Shown here: positions 37,296-45,155 of the stretch, in pieces
How the letters are laid out: each line of letters starts with the position of its first letter
Numbering within the stretch: the first letter of the stretch is position 1
Origin: Streptomyces sp. S.PB5
GTDB taxonomy: Bacteria > Actinomycetota > Actinomycetes > Streptomycetales > Streptomycetaceae
Assembly (NCBI RefSeq): GCF_030403745.1
Contig: NZ_JAQMWP010000004.1
Span: 1 to 64,000 of the forward strand
DNA: 64,000 nt
Direction of reading: 5' to 3'
Position numbers and translations under genes: made by a program
Notes under the pieces: model-generated
Told to the model about the DNA's origin: nothing
Database searches by the model: none
The model's input: only the letters and a program-made list of their open reading frames with translations

Positions 37296-38033
37296 ATGTC
37301 TCGAATCGACGGCCGCACCCCCGAACAACTCCGCCCGATCACCATCGAACGCGGCTGGAGCAAGCACGCCGAGGGCTCCGTCCTCGTCTCCTTCGGCGAC
37401 ACCAAGGTCTTCTGCACCGCCTCCGTCACCGAAGGCGTCCCCCGCTGGCGCAAGGGCAGCGGCGAGGGCTGGGTCACCGCCGAGTACTCCATGCTGCCCC
37501 GCGCCACCAACACCCGCGGCGACCGCGAATCCGTACGCGGCAAGATCGGCGGCCGCACCCACGAGATCAGCCGCCTTATCGGCCGCTCCCTGCGCGCGGT
37601 CATCGACTACAAGGCCCTCGGCGAGAACACCATCGTGCTCGACTGCGACGTCCTCCAGGCCGACGGCGGCACCCGCACCGCGGCGATCACCGGCGCCTAC
37701 GTGGCCCTCGCGGACGCGGTCTCCTGGGCCCAGGGCAAGAAGCTGATCAAGGCCGGCCGCCAGCCCCTCACGGGCACCGTCGCGGCCGTCTCGGTGGGCA
37801 TCGTCGGCGGCGTCCCGCTCCTGGACCTCTGCTACGAGGAGGACGTCCGCGCCGAGACCGACATGAACGTGGTCTGCACCGGCGACGGCCGCTTCGTCGA
37901 GGTCCAGGGCACCGCCGAGGCCGAGCCCTTCGCCCGCGACGAGCTCAACTCCCTTCTGGACCTGGCGGTTCTGGGCTGCGACGAACTCGCTGTCCACCAG
38001 CGCAAGGCCCTTGATACCGTCCTCGAAAAGTAA
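37296..38033 (+). CDS. rph: Ribonuclease PH
   Basis: A 245-residue phosphorolytic 3'-5' exoribonuclease that trims tRNA precursors. The start [42 protein letters not shown] region, [17 protein letters not shown] and [12 protein letters not shown] are family hallmarks, and phosphate-binding Arg lie in [26 protein letters not shown] lies 7 bases before the ATG, so the mRNA is probably leaderless. It is followed by a lipoprotein gene and rdgB, as in other Streptomyces. Confidence 0.97.
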   Translation: MSRIDGRTPEQLRPITIERGWSKHAEGSVLVSFGDTKVFCTASVTEGVPRWRKGSGEGWVTAEYSMLPRATNTRGDRESVRGKIGGRTHEISRLIGRSLRAVIDYKALGENTIVLDCDVLQADGGTRTAAITGAYVALADAVSWAQGKKLIKAGRQPLTGTVAAVSVGIVGGVPLLDLCYEEDVRAETDMNVVCTGDGRFVEVQGTAEAEPFARDELNSLLDLAVLGCDELAVHQRKALDTVLEK

Positions 38034-38176
38034 AAGACGGACCAAGGAAAGCGGCTGGAGCGGGCAACCCGGCCGCCCTCCCTCGCGTCACCATGGATAC
38101 GGGCGTACGGCACACCGCTGTGCGCCCGGCCACTGCACGGGGGCCCTTGGGGCTGAACAAGGGAGGGACCATCACC

Positions 38177-38575
38177 ATGGCCGAGAGCCGACGCCGTCGA
38201 GGTACCGCCATCGCCGCAGTCGTGGCGGCCGTCGGACTGACGGTGGGACTCACGACCGGCTGCGACGCGGTCAACAAGGCCCTGGACTGCGTCCAGACCG
38301 CCGAGGCCGTCGCCGACAGCGTGACCGATCTCCAGCAGGCCGTCGAGAACGCCGCCAACGATCCGACGCAGATCGACGAGTCCCTCGACTCCATCGACAA
38401 GAACCTCGACGAGATCGGCGACAAGACCGACAACACCGACGTCAACCAGGCCGTCGACGACCTCCAGCAGGCCGTCAGGAACGTCCGCACGGCCGTCGAG
38501 AACGGCGACGAGACACCCGACCTCAGCCCGATCACGGACGCGGCGGGCGAGTTGACGAAGGTCTGCACGTCGTAA
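38177..38575 (+). CDS. Small secreted lipoprotein, coiled-coil
   Basis: A 132-residue protein with a twin-Arg-rich N-terminus (MAESRRRRGTAIAAVVAAVG) and lipobox LTTGC (Cys about residue 27). After cleavage about 105 residues remain, acidic and helical with heptad-like spacing (VTDLQQAVENAAND, LDSIDKNLDEIGDK), suggesting a coiled coil. Its place between rph and rdgB is conserved in Streptomyces (from memory), but no function is known. Confidence 0.8.
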   Translation: MAESRRRRGTAIAAVVAAVGLTVGLTTGCDAVNKALDCVQTAEAVADSVTDLQQAVENAANDPTQIDESLDSIDKNLDEIGDKTDNTDVNQAVDDLQQAVRNVRTAVENGDETPDLSPITDAAGELTKVCTS

Positions 38576-38640
38576 CAGTCGGTGGGACGGCCCGGGGATC
38601 CCCAGGATCCCCGGGATGCATGCCCGGGATACTGAGGGGC

Positions 38641-39243
38641 ATGACCCGCCTCATCCTCGCCACCCGCAACGCCGGCAAAGTCACCGAACTCCACGCGATC
38701 CTCGCCGACGCAGGCCTCGACCACGACCTCGTCGGCGCGGACGCGTACCCGGACATCCCCGACGTCAAAGAAACGGGCGTCACCTTCGCCGAGAACGCCC
38801 TCCTGAAGGCCCACGCCCTGGCCCAGGCGACCGGCCTCCCGGCGGTGGCCGACGACTCGGGCCTGTGCGTGGACGTCCTGAACGGCGCCCCGGGCATCTT
38901 CTCGGCCCGCTGGGCAGGCAAGCACGGCGACGACAAGGCCAACCTCGAGCTGCTCCTGGCCCAGCTCTCGGACATCGCCGACGAACACCGGGGCGCCCAC
39001 TTCGCCTGCGCGGCGGCGCTTGCCCTTCCGGACGGCACGGAACGGGTCGTCGAGGGCCGCCTGAGGGGCGTACTGCGCCACGCTCCCGTGGGCACGAACG
39101 GCTTCGGCTACGACCCCATCCTCCAACCGGACGGCGACACCCGGACGTGCGCCGAACTGACGGCCGAGGAGAAGAACGCGATCAGCCACCGCGGGCAGGC
39201 GTTCCGGGGGTTGGTGCCGGTGGTGCGGGAGCTGTTGGGCTGA
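38641..39243 (+). CDS. rdgB: XTP/dITP diphosphohydrolase
   Basis: A 200-residue Ham1/RdgB pyrophosphatase that removes non-canonical purine nucleotides such as dITP and XTP. Motifs: LILATRNAGKVTEL at the N-terminus, GVTFAENALLKA, ADDSGLCVDVLNGAPGIFSARWAG and GTNGFGYDPIL. It follows rph and the lipoprotein gene. Both a GAGGGG Shine-Dalgarno and a GATACT -10-like box precede the ATG, so its own promoter is possible. Confidence 0.96.
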   Translation: MTRLILATRNAGKVTELHAILADAGLDHDLVGADAYPDIPDVKETGVTFAENALLKAHALAQATGLPAVADDSGLCVDVLNGAPGIFSARWAGKHGDDKANLELLLAQLSDIADEHRGAHFACAAALALPDGTERVVEGRLRGVLRHAPVGTNGFGYDPILQPDGDTRTCAELTAEEKNAISHRGQAFRGLVPVVRELLG

Positions 39244-39253
39244 CGACGGCGAA

Positions 39254-39281
39254 GGGCGCGGCCCCGTGGGGAGCCGCGCCC
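39254..39281. terminator. Hairpin shared by rdgB and the convergent tRNA
   Basis: A 9-base stem GGGCGCGGC/GCCGCGCCC (39254-39262, 39273-39281) directly after the rdgB stop and 6 bases past the tRNA 3' end on the other strand. Confidence 0.7.
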
Positions 39282-39287
39282 TGAACG

Positions 39288-39363
39288 TGGGGCCGACGAG
39301 ACTCGAACTCGCACTGTCCACTACCTAAAAGTGGTGCCTCCTGCCAAATTGGGCTACGGCCCC
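39288..39363 (-). tRNA. Atypical class I tRNA with UAG anticodon (Leu-like)
   Basis: A 76-base cloverleaf on the minus strand: acceptor GGGGCCG/CGGCCCC, T8-A9, D arm with G18-G19, anticodon stem CCACT/AGTGG with loop TTTAGGT, 5-base variable loop ACAGT, T arm GCGAG-TTCGAGT-CTCGT and discriminator A73; no CCA encoded. The anticodon UAG reads CUA/CUG Leu codons, and the loop equals that of normal Leu-UAG tRNAs. But leucine tRNAs carry a long variable arm, absent here. D-stem pair 13-22 is C-A and position 21 is G. The acceptor inverted repeat continues outside to 11 bases. Its first 10 bases overlap the end of the HNH pseudogene. Confidence 0.75.
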
Positions 39364-39981
39364 ACGTACAGCTTACTGGTACTCGGTCGCGGCCTGCTGC
39401 CTCCCCTGCACCAGGTGCTCGTGATCGCATGGCAGTTGGGGCAGAGCAACCGCAGGTTCTGCCGCCGGTCGTCGCTCCAGTCCCCGTTGATGTGATCGAC
39501 CTCCAGCGTCATGGGCTTGCCGAGCCACTCGGGGCCGACCCCGCACCCAGCGCACTCCTCGGGTACGCCGACTTCGCGGAGCGCCCGCCGGAGCTGCAAG
39601 GTCTTCGTCCGGTGTCTGCCGTCATGCCGGATCAGTACGTCCTCAGGGCGTTTGGCATTGGTGCCGCGCTTACCACGCTGATTTGCCGACCGTCACGCGC
39701 TGCCCGCTGTTGCTTGGCCGACCCAGGCGGCGCAGTACCTCTGCGAGGGAAGCTGACTCGGCGACTGCGGTTCGCAACTCGTCGCTTGTGGGCCGGGCTC
39801 GCCTACCGCAAGGCCGAAAGTGCGAGATGTCGATGCCGAAGTGGTCGAATCGCTTCGTTAGGTACCCGCGAAGACAGCCGTATGGTTGGGTGCCGAAGAA
39901 CGCGATGACCTCGTCGATGTCGGCGCACCGCGCGGCGGCCTTGGCCAGTCGTTCCCGGGTGTATTGCACGCTGCTGTTCAT
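39354..39981 (-). pseudogene. HNH endonuclease pseudogene
   Basis: The 5' part (39670-39981) reads MNSSVQYTRERLAKAAARC with the DNA-binding repeats of the neighbouring HNH protein, then ends GQRVTVGKSAW and stop. The 3' part, in another frame, continues QRGKRGTNAKRPEDVL and a good HNH domain: ECAGCG, LEVDHINGDW, NLRLLCPNCH. Compared with related proteins, about 25-30 residues are missing at the junction near 39690, so an internal deletion shifted the frame. The ATG overlaps the stop of the intact HNH gene (ATGA). The final TAG lies inside the tRNA. Confidence 0.8.
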
Positions 39982-40619
39982 GACTCCCTGCCTTTGCCGC
40001 GACCGCGGTAACTGTCCGTCGTCGAGTGGCAGTTGGGGCACAGAAACCGCAGGTTCTCGACCTGGTTGTTCCGCCAGTCGCCGTCGATGTGGTCGATCTC
40101 CAGAGGGAGCGGCTCCCCGAGCCATACACCTTCGATCCCGCACATGGCGCAGCACTCCGCCACGCCCATCTCAGTCATCGCCCGCCTGAGGCGATCGCTC
40201 TGGATGCGCCGGGCGCCGCCTGCGGGCTGCTCGACGAGCAGTTCGGCTGGCGTTCGGCGACGCAACGACTCGCCCCGTTGCGTCGGCACCCGGAAGTGCG
40301 AGACGTCGATGCCGTACGCCTTGATCCGGCGGCTGATGTGCGTGTGGTGGCCGCCGACCACCTCAAGCCCGAGACGCCGAAGTACCTCGCACATGTTCGT
40401 CGACGCCGAGACCGCCTCCTGCAGCAGCTCCCGCGTCCATTTCACCCCCTCCCGCTCGAAGTGCGAGACCTCCACCCCGAGCCTCTTCATCCGCTCGAAG
40501 ACGTACCGCCGCGTCGAACTCTTCGGATCCACCCCCAACCTCCGACACGCCTCCGACAACGTCCGAGCCCCCCGAGCCGCCTCTTCAAGCCGCTCCCTCG
40601 GATACGCGCTGGCCCCCAT
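39978..40619 (-). CDS. HNH endonuclease with tandem DNA-binding repeats
   Basis: A 213-residue nuclease. Residues about 6-57 and 59-112 are two copies of a helical module ending in GV/ID-V-SHF (YPRERLEEAARGARTLSEACRRLG and WTRELLQEAVSASTNMCEVL), probably for site recognition. The C-terminal HNH domain has zinc Cys pairs CAMCG and CPNCH and the core LEIDHIDGDWRNNQVENLRFL. Such proteins are often homing or intron-type nucleases. It is coupled to a broken paralogue and then the odd tRNA. Confidence 0.88.
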   Translation of the reverse strand: MGASAYPRERLEEAARGARTLSEACRRLGVDPKSSTRRYVFERMKRLGVEVSHFEREGVKWTRELLQEAVSASTNMCEVLRRLGLEVVGGHHTHISRRIKAYGIDVSHFRVPTQRGESLRRRTPAELLVEQPAGGARRIQSDRLRRAMTEMGVAECCAMCGIEGVWLGEPLPLEIDHIDGDWRNNQVENLRFLCPNCHSTTDSYRGRGKGRES

Positions 40620-40704
40620 GCAGTTCCCCTCCGATCACGGCCACACGTTCGTGGCCCGTACGGAGTAACGAACCGCTTATCGGACAGTCCCGCCCGAAAA
40701 GTGA

Positions 40705-40740
40705 AGCGGCCCGCACCAGGTGATCCCGGTGTGGGCCGCT
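40705..40740. terminator. Hairpin terminator downstream of bcp
   Basis: A 13-base stem with one G-U pair (40705-40717 with 40728-40740) and 10-base loop, 30 bases after the bcp stop; on the minus strand it is followed by CTTTT. Confidence 0.75.
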
Positions 40741-40770
40741 CAGACCGCTGAAGTGGAGGGGAAGGACCGC

Positions 40771-41238
40771 TCAGATGCCCAGGTCCTTGATGATCTTCGC
40801 CACGTGGCCCGTCGCACGCACGTTGTACAGCGCCCGCTCCACCTTGCCCTCCTCGTCCACGACGATCGTGGAGCGGATGACGCCCATGTAGGTCTTGCCG
40901 TAGTTCTTCTTCTCGCCGAAGGCGGCGTAGGCGTCGAGGACCTGCTTGTCCTCGTCGGCGAGCAGGGTGATCCGCAGGGATTCCTTGTCGCGGAACTTCG
41001 CCAGCTTCTCCGGCTTGTCCGGGGAGATGCCGATGACGTCGTAACCGGCGCCGGCCAGGAGTTCCAGGTTGTCCGTGAAGTCGCACGCCTGCTTCGTGCA
41101 GCCGGGGGTGAGGGCCGCGGGGTAGAAGTAGACGATGACCTTGCGGCCCTTGTGGTCCGAGAGGGACACCTCGTTGCCGTCGGCGTCGGGGAGGGTGAAG
41201 GCGGGGGCTACGTCCCCGGGCTGGAGTCGCTCGCTCAT
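40771..41238 (-). CDS. bcp: Thioredoxin-dependent peroxiredoxin BCP
   Basis: A 155-residue atypical 2-Cys peroxiredoxin reducing organic peroxides and H2O2. The peroxidatic Cys is in TPGCTKQACDFTD (about residue 48) with a likely resolving Cys five residues later. The fold begins FTLPDADGNEVSLSDHKGRKVIVYFYP. It is preceded by a divergent DUF3618 gene and ends in a hairpin terminator. Confidence 0.95.
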   Translation of the reverse strand: MSERLQPGDVAPAFTLPDADGNEVSLSDHKGRKVIVYFYPAALTPGCTKQACDFTDNLELLAGAGYDVIGISPDKPEKLAKFRDKESLRITLLADEDKQVLDAYAAFGEKKNYGKTYMGVIRSTIVVDEEGKVERALYNVRATGHVAKIIKDLGI

Positions 41239-41333
41239 CGGGCCAGCCTAACCGGGGGTGCTGACAGTGCAGCCGCCCGGCGAACTGACAGACTGTCCAG
41301 AACAGCATCAGCAGACACCTCGGAGGCCGTACG

Positions 41334-41663
41334 GTGGCGGACACGTCGGACACCAGAACCCCGGCGCAGATCGAGGCGGACATCAAGCGCCGCCGCGAAG
41401 TGCTGGCCGAGACTCTCGACGAGATCGGGGTACGGGTTCACCCCAGGACCATCGTCGGTGACGCCAAGGCCAAGGTCGTGTCGAACATCGATCACACGCT
41501 CGGACGAGCCTACGTCGGTGTCAACCGGGCCGTGAGCAACACCAGGGCCCAGTTCGTCGACGACGAAGGCGCCCCGCGTCTGGAGCGCATCGTTCCCGTC
41601 GCGCTCGTCGCCGTCGGGCTCGTGGGGCTCCTCGCCCTGGGGTCCCGGCGTCGCAAGGGCTGA
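41334..41663 (+). CDS. DUF3618 membrane-tail protein
   Basis: A 109-residue protein with the DUF3618 start (ADTSDTRTPAQIEADIKRRREVLAETLDEI) and a C-terminal hydrophobic segment (VPVALVAVGLVGLLALG) followed by basic residues, making it tail-anchored. The family is common in actinobacteria and its role is unknown. The GTG start has CGGAGG about 6 bases upstream. It is divergent from bcp. Confidence 0.88.
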   Translation: MADTSDTRTPAQIEADIKRRREVLAETLDEIGVRVHPRTIVGDAKAKVVSNIDHTLGRAYVGVNRAVSNTRAQFVDDEGAPRLERIVPVALVAVGLVGLLALGSRRRKG

Positions 41664-41707
41664 CCCGGGCGCGTACGCACCCCCTTCAGGCAGGTAGGTT
41701 CTCAGCC

Positions 41708-42064
41708 GTGAGCGCCAACAGAAACGAGCACAGCGACCAGCACGACAAGCTGCCCATCCGGATGCTGCACGACCGAGTACTCGTGCGGCAGGACGTCGGT
41801 GAGGGCGAGCGGCGTTCCGGGGGCGGCATCCTCATCCCCGCCACCGCGGCCGTCGGGCGACGGCTGGCCTGGGCCGATGTCGTCGCGGTCGGACAGAACG
41901 TACGGACCGTCGAACCGGGGGACCGGGTTCTGTACGACCCCGAGGACCGTGCCGAGGTCGAGGTGCGGGGCGTCGCCTACGTGCTCATGCGGGAGCGCGA
42001 CCTGCACGCCGTGGCCGCGGACCGGTTCGAGGGGTCCGAGGACTCGACCGGGTTGTACCTCTGA
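41708..42064 (+). CDS. HSP10/GroES-like protein
   Basis: A 118-residue protein with a Cpn10 fold: LPIRMLHDRVLVRQD, then GGGILIPATAAVG and VVAVGQNVRTVEPGDRVLYDPED. It is distinct from the groES gene of a groESL operon, which is not in this window. The extra N-terminal polar tail and C-terminal EGSEDSTGLYL are not in normal GroES. It may be a stand-alone co-chaperonin paralogue. TAGGTT lies 7 bases before the GTG, suggesting a leaderless start; a strong terminator follows. Confidence 0.85.
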   Translation: MSANRNEHSDQHDKLPIRMLHDRVLVRQDVGEGERRSGGGILIPATAAVGRRLAWADVVAVGQNVRTVEPGDRVLYDPEDRAEVEVRGVAYVLMRERDLHAVAADRFEGSEDSTGLYL

Positions 42065-42077
42065 TTCAACGGTGGGG

Positions 42078-42109
42078 AGAGGGCTGGTGGCCGGTGTCAC
42101 CAGCCCTCT
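42078..42109 (+). terminator. 12-bp hairpin terminator after the HSP10-like gene
   Basis: Perfect stem AGAGGGCTGGTG/CACCAGCCCTCT (42078-42089, 42098-42109), loop of 8, then a T-rich tail. It separates this gene from the guanidine riboswitch. Confidence 0.85.
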
Positions 42110-42141
42110 TCCTGTTTCTTTGCTAGTTTTGAAGGTGCCAG

Positions 42142-42184
42142 CCCGACGAGACGCGCCGTACCGGGACGCCTGACAAGACGACGC
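42142..42184 (+). promoter_or_regulatory. Guanidine-III riboswitch (ykkC-III)
   Basis: The sequence CCCGACGAGACGCGCCGTAC followed by CGGGACGCCTGACAAGACGA fits the ykkC-III consensus (GGACGAGGUGCGCCGUACC and CAGGACAAGACGGCGC). P1 is CCCG/CGGG and the pseudoknot pairs GCGCCGT with ACGACGC with one mismatch. It lies 36 bases before the Gdx/SugE start. The class is known to sense free guanidine and raise exporter translation. Confidence 0.88.
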
Positions 42185-42219
42185 ACCCCGTTCAGGAAAG
42201 TCTCTCGGAGGTGCCTGTC

Positions 42220-42540
42220 ATGGCCTGGGTTCTGCTCGTCGTCGCCGGTCTGCTCGAAGTCGGCTGGTCGATCGGGATGCGATACACCGACGGTTTCACC
42301 CGGCCCCTTCCCAGCCTGCTCACCGGGGCCGGGATCGTCGCCAGCATGCTGTTGCTGTCGCACGCCGCCCGCACCCTTCCCATCGGTACCGCCTACGGCG
42401 TATGGGTCGGCATCGGCGCGGCCGGGGCGGCGGTGCTCGGCATGGTGGTGCTGGGGGAGCCGGCCACCGCCGCCCGGATCTTCTTCGTGTGCCTGCTGCT
42501 GGTCGCCGTGGTGGGGCTGAAGGCGACCAGCGGTCATTAG
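42220..42540 (+). CDS. gdx: SMR-family guanidinium exporter (Gdx/SugE)
   Basis: A 106-residue four-helix small multidrug resistance protein. MAWVLLVVAGLLEVGWSIGM carries the Glu of helix 1 (E13) essential for coupling, and the Gdx subgroup pattern GWSIGMRYTDGFTR and GTAYGVWVGIGA fits SugE-type guanidinium/H+ antiporters. The ATG at 42220 has GGAG 9 bases upstream; an in-frame GTG at 42211 is closer to it. The guanidine-III element upstream supports the substrate. Confidence 0.93.
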   Translation: MAWVLLVVAGLLEVGWSIGMRYTDGFTRPLPSLLTGAGIVASMLLLSHAARTLPIGTAYGVWVGIGAAGAAVLGMVVLGEPATAARIFFVCLLLVAVVGLKATSGH

Positions 42541-42554
42541 CTCATCAGCAGGCG

Positions 42555-44945
42555 CTATCCCGTCGTCGGCGGGCCGCCGCCCGCCGTCGTACCGCCCGTC
42601 GGACCCGTCGTCGTGCCACCGGTGGTCGTGTCGCCGGTCGTACCGCCGGTGGTCGTGTCCCCCGTGGTGCCGCCCGTCGTGGTCGGGTCGCCGGTCGTGC
42701 CGCCCGTCGTGGTGGTGTCGCCGCCGGTGGTGCCGCCGGTCGTGGTGTCACCCGTGGTCCCGCCGGTCGTCGGGTCGCCGGTCGTCCCGCCGTCGGTCTG
42801 GCCGGCCGTGTCCTGGCCGCCGTCCGTCGTGCCGCCGCTGTCCTGCCCCGCCGTGTCCTGCGGGGGCTCGGTGGAGGGCTCGACGGGCGGGGTGTAGACC
42901 TGGTCCGCGCCCTCCTGGAGCTCCAGGTCGAACTCGGCGGCGGGCTTGCCCTTCAGGGCGGCCTTGGTGAACTGGGCCCAGATCTCGGTGGGCGCCCCGC
43001 CGCCGTTGATGCGCTGCAGGCCCATGACGCCGTACAGGGACTTGTGTGCGGCGGTCGTCGGGTCCTGGCCCATCACCGAGACGACCGTGGCGAGGTCGGG
43101 GGTGTAGCCCGCGAACCAGGCGGCCTGGTCCTCCTCTGCGGTGCCGGTCTTGCCGGCGGCCGGGCGGCCCGCGGCCTGGGCGGCGGTGGCGGTGCCGTTC
43201 TCCACGACGCTCTGCAGGATCGAGGTCGTGGTGTCGGCGGCCTCGCGGGTCACGGCCTGGGAGGTCGTGCGCTTCGGCAGGTCGATGACGTCCTTGCCGT
43301 CCTTGGTGATGCTCTTGACGATCGTGTACGTGCCGTGCTTGCCGTGGTTGGCGAGCGTGGCGTACGCCTCCGCCATGTCGAGCACGCTGGCGGTGTTCAC
43401 ACCGAGCGCGATGGAGGGCGAGGCGGTCAGGTCGGGGGTGTCGCCGGGGATGCCGAGGGCGATCGCGGTGTCCCTGACCTTGTCGGAGCCCACGTCCACG
43501 GCCATCTGCGCGTACACCGAGTTCACCGACTTGTCGGTGGCGGTGCGCACGGTGATGTTCCCGTAGTTCACGTCGTCCTCGTTGGCCGGGTCGTAGCTGC
43601 CGCCGGTCCAGCCCTGCACGGGGCGCTTGTTGGTGCCGTCGTAGACCGTGTTCGGGGTGATGGGGCGGCCGTCCTGGGTGACGGACTCGTTCTGGACGGC
43701 CGAGGTGAACACGAACGGCTTGAAGGTGGAGCCGACCTGGAAGTCCCGGCGGGTGGCGTTGTTCGTGTACTGCTTGACGTAGTCGATGCCGCCGTACATC
43801 GCCACGACCTGCCCGGTCTTCGGGTCGACGGCGGCGCCGCCCGCGCGGACGTAGGTGTCGACCTTGCGGGCCTTCTTGTCGAGCTTGTCCATCAGCTGGT
43901 CGTTGACGGCGTCGACGAAGTCGTCCTGCCTCTTCTTCTGGATGGTGGTGATGATGCGGTAGCCGCCGGCGTCGAGCTCGTCGGCGCTGAGGATCTTGTT
44001 CTCGGCCAGGTAGTCGTTGACCGCGTTGACGAGATAGCCGCGCTGCCCGGACATCCCGGTGGAGACGGTGGCCTCCTTCGGCATCGGGAACTTCAGGCCG
44101 GCCCGCTCGGACTGCTTCAGCCAGCCCTCCTTGACCATGCCGTCCAGGACGTAGTTCCAGCGGGCCACGGCGGCCGGCTTGTTCTGCGGGTGGGCGACGA
44201 CGTCGTACTCGCTCGGCGCGTTGAGCAGTGCGGCGAGATAGGCGCCCTCGCCCGCCGTGAGCTTGGTGGCGTCCTTGCCGTAGTAGGCCTGGGCGGCGGC
44301 CTGGATGCCGTAGGAATTGCGGCCGAAGTAGCTGGTGTTGAGGTAGCCCTCCAGGATCTCGTCCTTGGACTTCTCCCGGTCCAGCTTGATGGAGATGAAG
44401 AACTCCTTCACCTTGCGGGTGACGGTCTGCTCCTGCGCCAGGTAGTAGTTCTTCACGTACTGCTGGGTGATCGTGGAGCCGGACTGGGTGCCCTTGCCGG
44501 TGGCGGTGTTCCAGGCGGCGCGCACCATCGCCTTGGGGTCGATCGCCGACTCGGAGTAGAAGTCCCGGTCCTCGGCGGCCAGTACGGCGTGCTGGGCGTT
44601 GATCGAGATCTGGGAGAGGGTGACGTTCTCGCGGTTGACCTCGCCGTCGCGGGCGAGCTGGCTGCCGTCCGCGTACAGATAGACGTTGGACTGCTTGGTG
44701 GCGAGCGCGTTGGCCGGCGGGATCTTCACCAGCGAGTAGCCGAGGAAGAACAGGCCGATCACCAGCAGTATCCCGAGGACGAAGGTGCCGAGCACCATGC
44801 GCCAGGTGGGGATGATCCGCCGCCACCCGGTCCGCTTCGGCTTCTTGCCGCCCTGACCGCTCTGACCGCCGGGCTCCGCGGCCGCCAAGGGTTCTCTGGG
44901 CGCCCAGCCCTGGTTCGGCTGCTGCGGCTGCGGCTCGTCACTCAT
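42555..44945 (-). CDS. Class A penicillin-binding protein with Thr/Gly-rich tail
   Basis: A 796-residue bifunctional peptidoglycan synthase. A cytoplasmic Pro/Gln-rich N-terminus precedes one membrane helix (about residues 50-70), a GT51 glycosyltransferase domain (AAEDRDFYSESAIDPKAMVRA, STITQQYVKNYYL) and a transpeptidase domain with S-T-F-K in VGSTFKPFVF, S-V-N in KSVNSVY and KTG in AGKTGTAEE. The GT51 His of ED-x2-F-x2-H-x-G is Glu here. The last ~110 residues are Thr/Gly/Asp repeats (GGTTGDTTTGGTTG), a probable wall-spanning linker. It converges on gdx with a 14-base gap. Confidence 0.93.
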   Translation of the reverse strand: MSDEPQPQQPNQGWAPREPLAAAEPGGQSGQGGKKPKRTGWRRIIPTWRMVLGTFVLGILLVIGLFFLGYSLVKIPPANALATKQSNVYLYADGSQLARDGEVNRENVTLSQISINAQHAVLAAEDRDFYSESAIDPKAMVRAAWNTATGKGTQSGSTITQQYVKNYYLAQEQTVTRKVKEFFISIKLDREKSKDEILEGYLNTSYFGRNSYGIQAAAQAYYGKDATKLTAGEGAYLAALLNAPSEYDVVAHPQNKPAAVARWNYVLDGMVKEGWLKQSERAGLKFPMPKEATVSTGMSGQRGYLVNAVNDYLAENKILSADELDAGGYRIITTIQKKRQDDFVDAVNDQLMDKLDKKARKVDTYVRAGGAAVDPKTGQVVAMYGGIDYVKQYTNNATRRDFQVGSTFKPFVFTSAVQNESVTQDGRPITPNTVYDGTNKRPVQGWTGGSYDPANEDDVNYGNITVRTATDKSVNSVYAQMAVDVGSDKVRDTAIALGIPGDTPDLTASPSIALGVNTASVLDMAEAYATLANHGKHGTYTIVKSITKDGKDVIDLPKRTTSQAVTREAADTTTSILQSVVENGTATAAQAAGRPAAGKTGTAEEDQAAWFAGYTPDLATVVSVMGQDPTTAAHKSLYGVMGLQRINGGGAPTEIWAQFTKAALKGKPAAEFDLELQEGADQVYTPPVEPSTEPPQDTAGQDSGGTTDGGQDTAGQTDGGTTGDPTTGGTTGDTTTGGTTGGDTTTTGGTTGDPTTTGGTTGDTTTGGTTGDTTTGGTTTGPTGGTTAGGGPPTTG

Positions 44946-45155
44946 GTCGTGCACGGACTCCTGTTTCACGCTTTTACGTCGTACAACGCCGTACGTCCTC
45001 GTACGTGTTCTGCGTCCCCGGATGAAGACTGTCGCACCATGCGTTCCGTTCCCGGCGACCGGCGCGCGTCTGCCCCGAAAATGGGTGGCGTGCGTCACCA
45101 CCGGGGGCTAGGCTCTCGCGCTTTGGTGCCAGGGCGGACCGAGGAGGGCTGTGGC

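Noticed and set aside
39320..39345. Reading the tRNA anticodon as UUU (Lys)
   Set aside because: That needs an 11-base anticodon loop; the 5-bp stem CCACT/AGTGG with 7-base loop fixes UAG.
39288..40619. Integrated plasmid or prophage at the tRNA
   Set aside because: No integrase, excisionase, replication gene or duplicated attachment site is visible nearby.
42613..42897. Pro/Val repeat frame on the plus strand
   Set aside because: It is the reverse complement of the Thr/Gly tail of the PBP.
42402..45155. A 918-codon extension in front of the ABC permease, antisense to the PBP gene
   Set aside because: The permease has its own GTG with GAGGAGGG at 45141; the extension is the shadow of the PBP gene.
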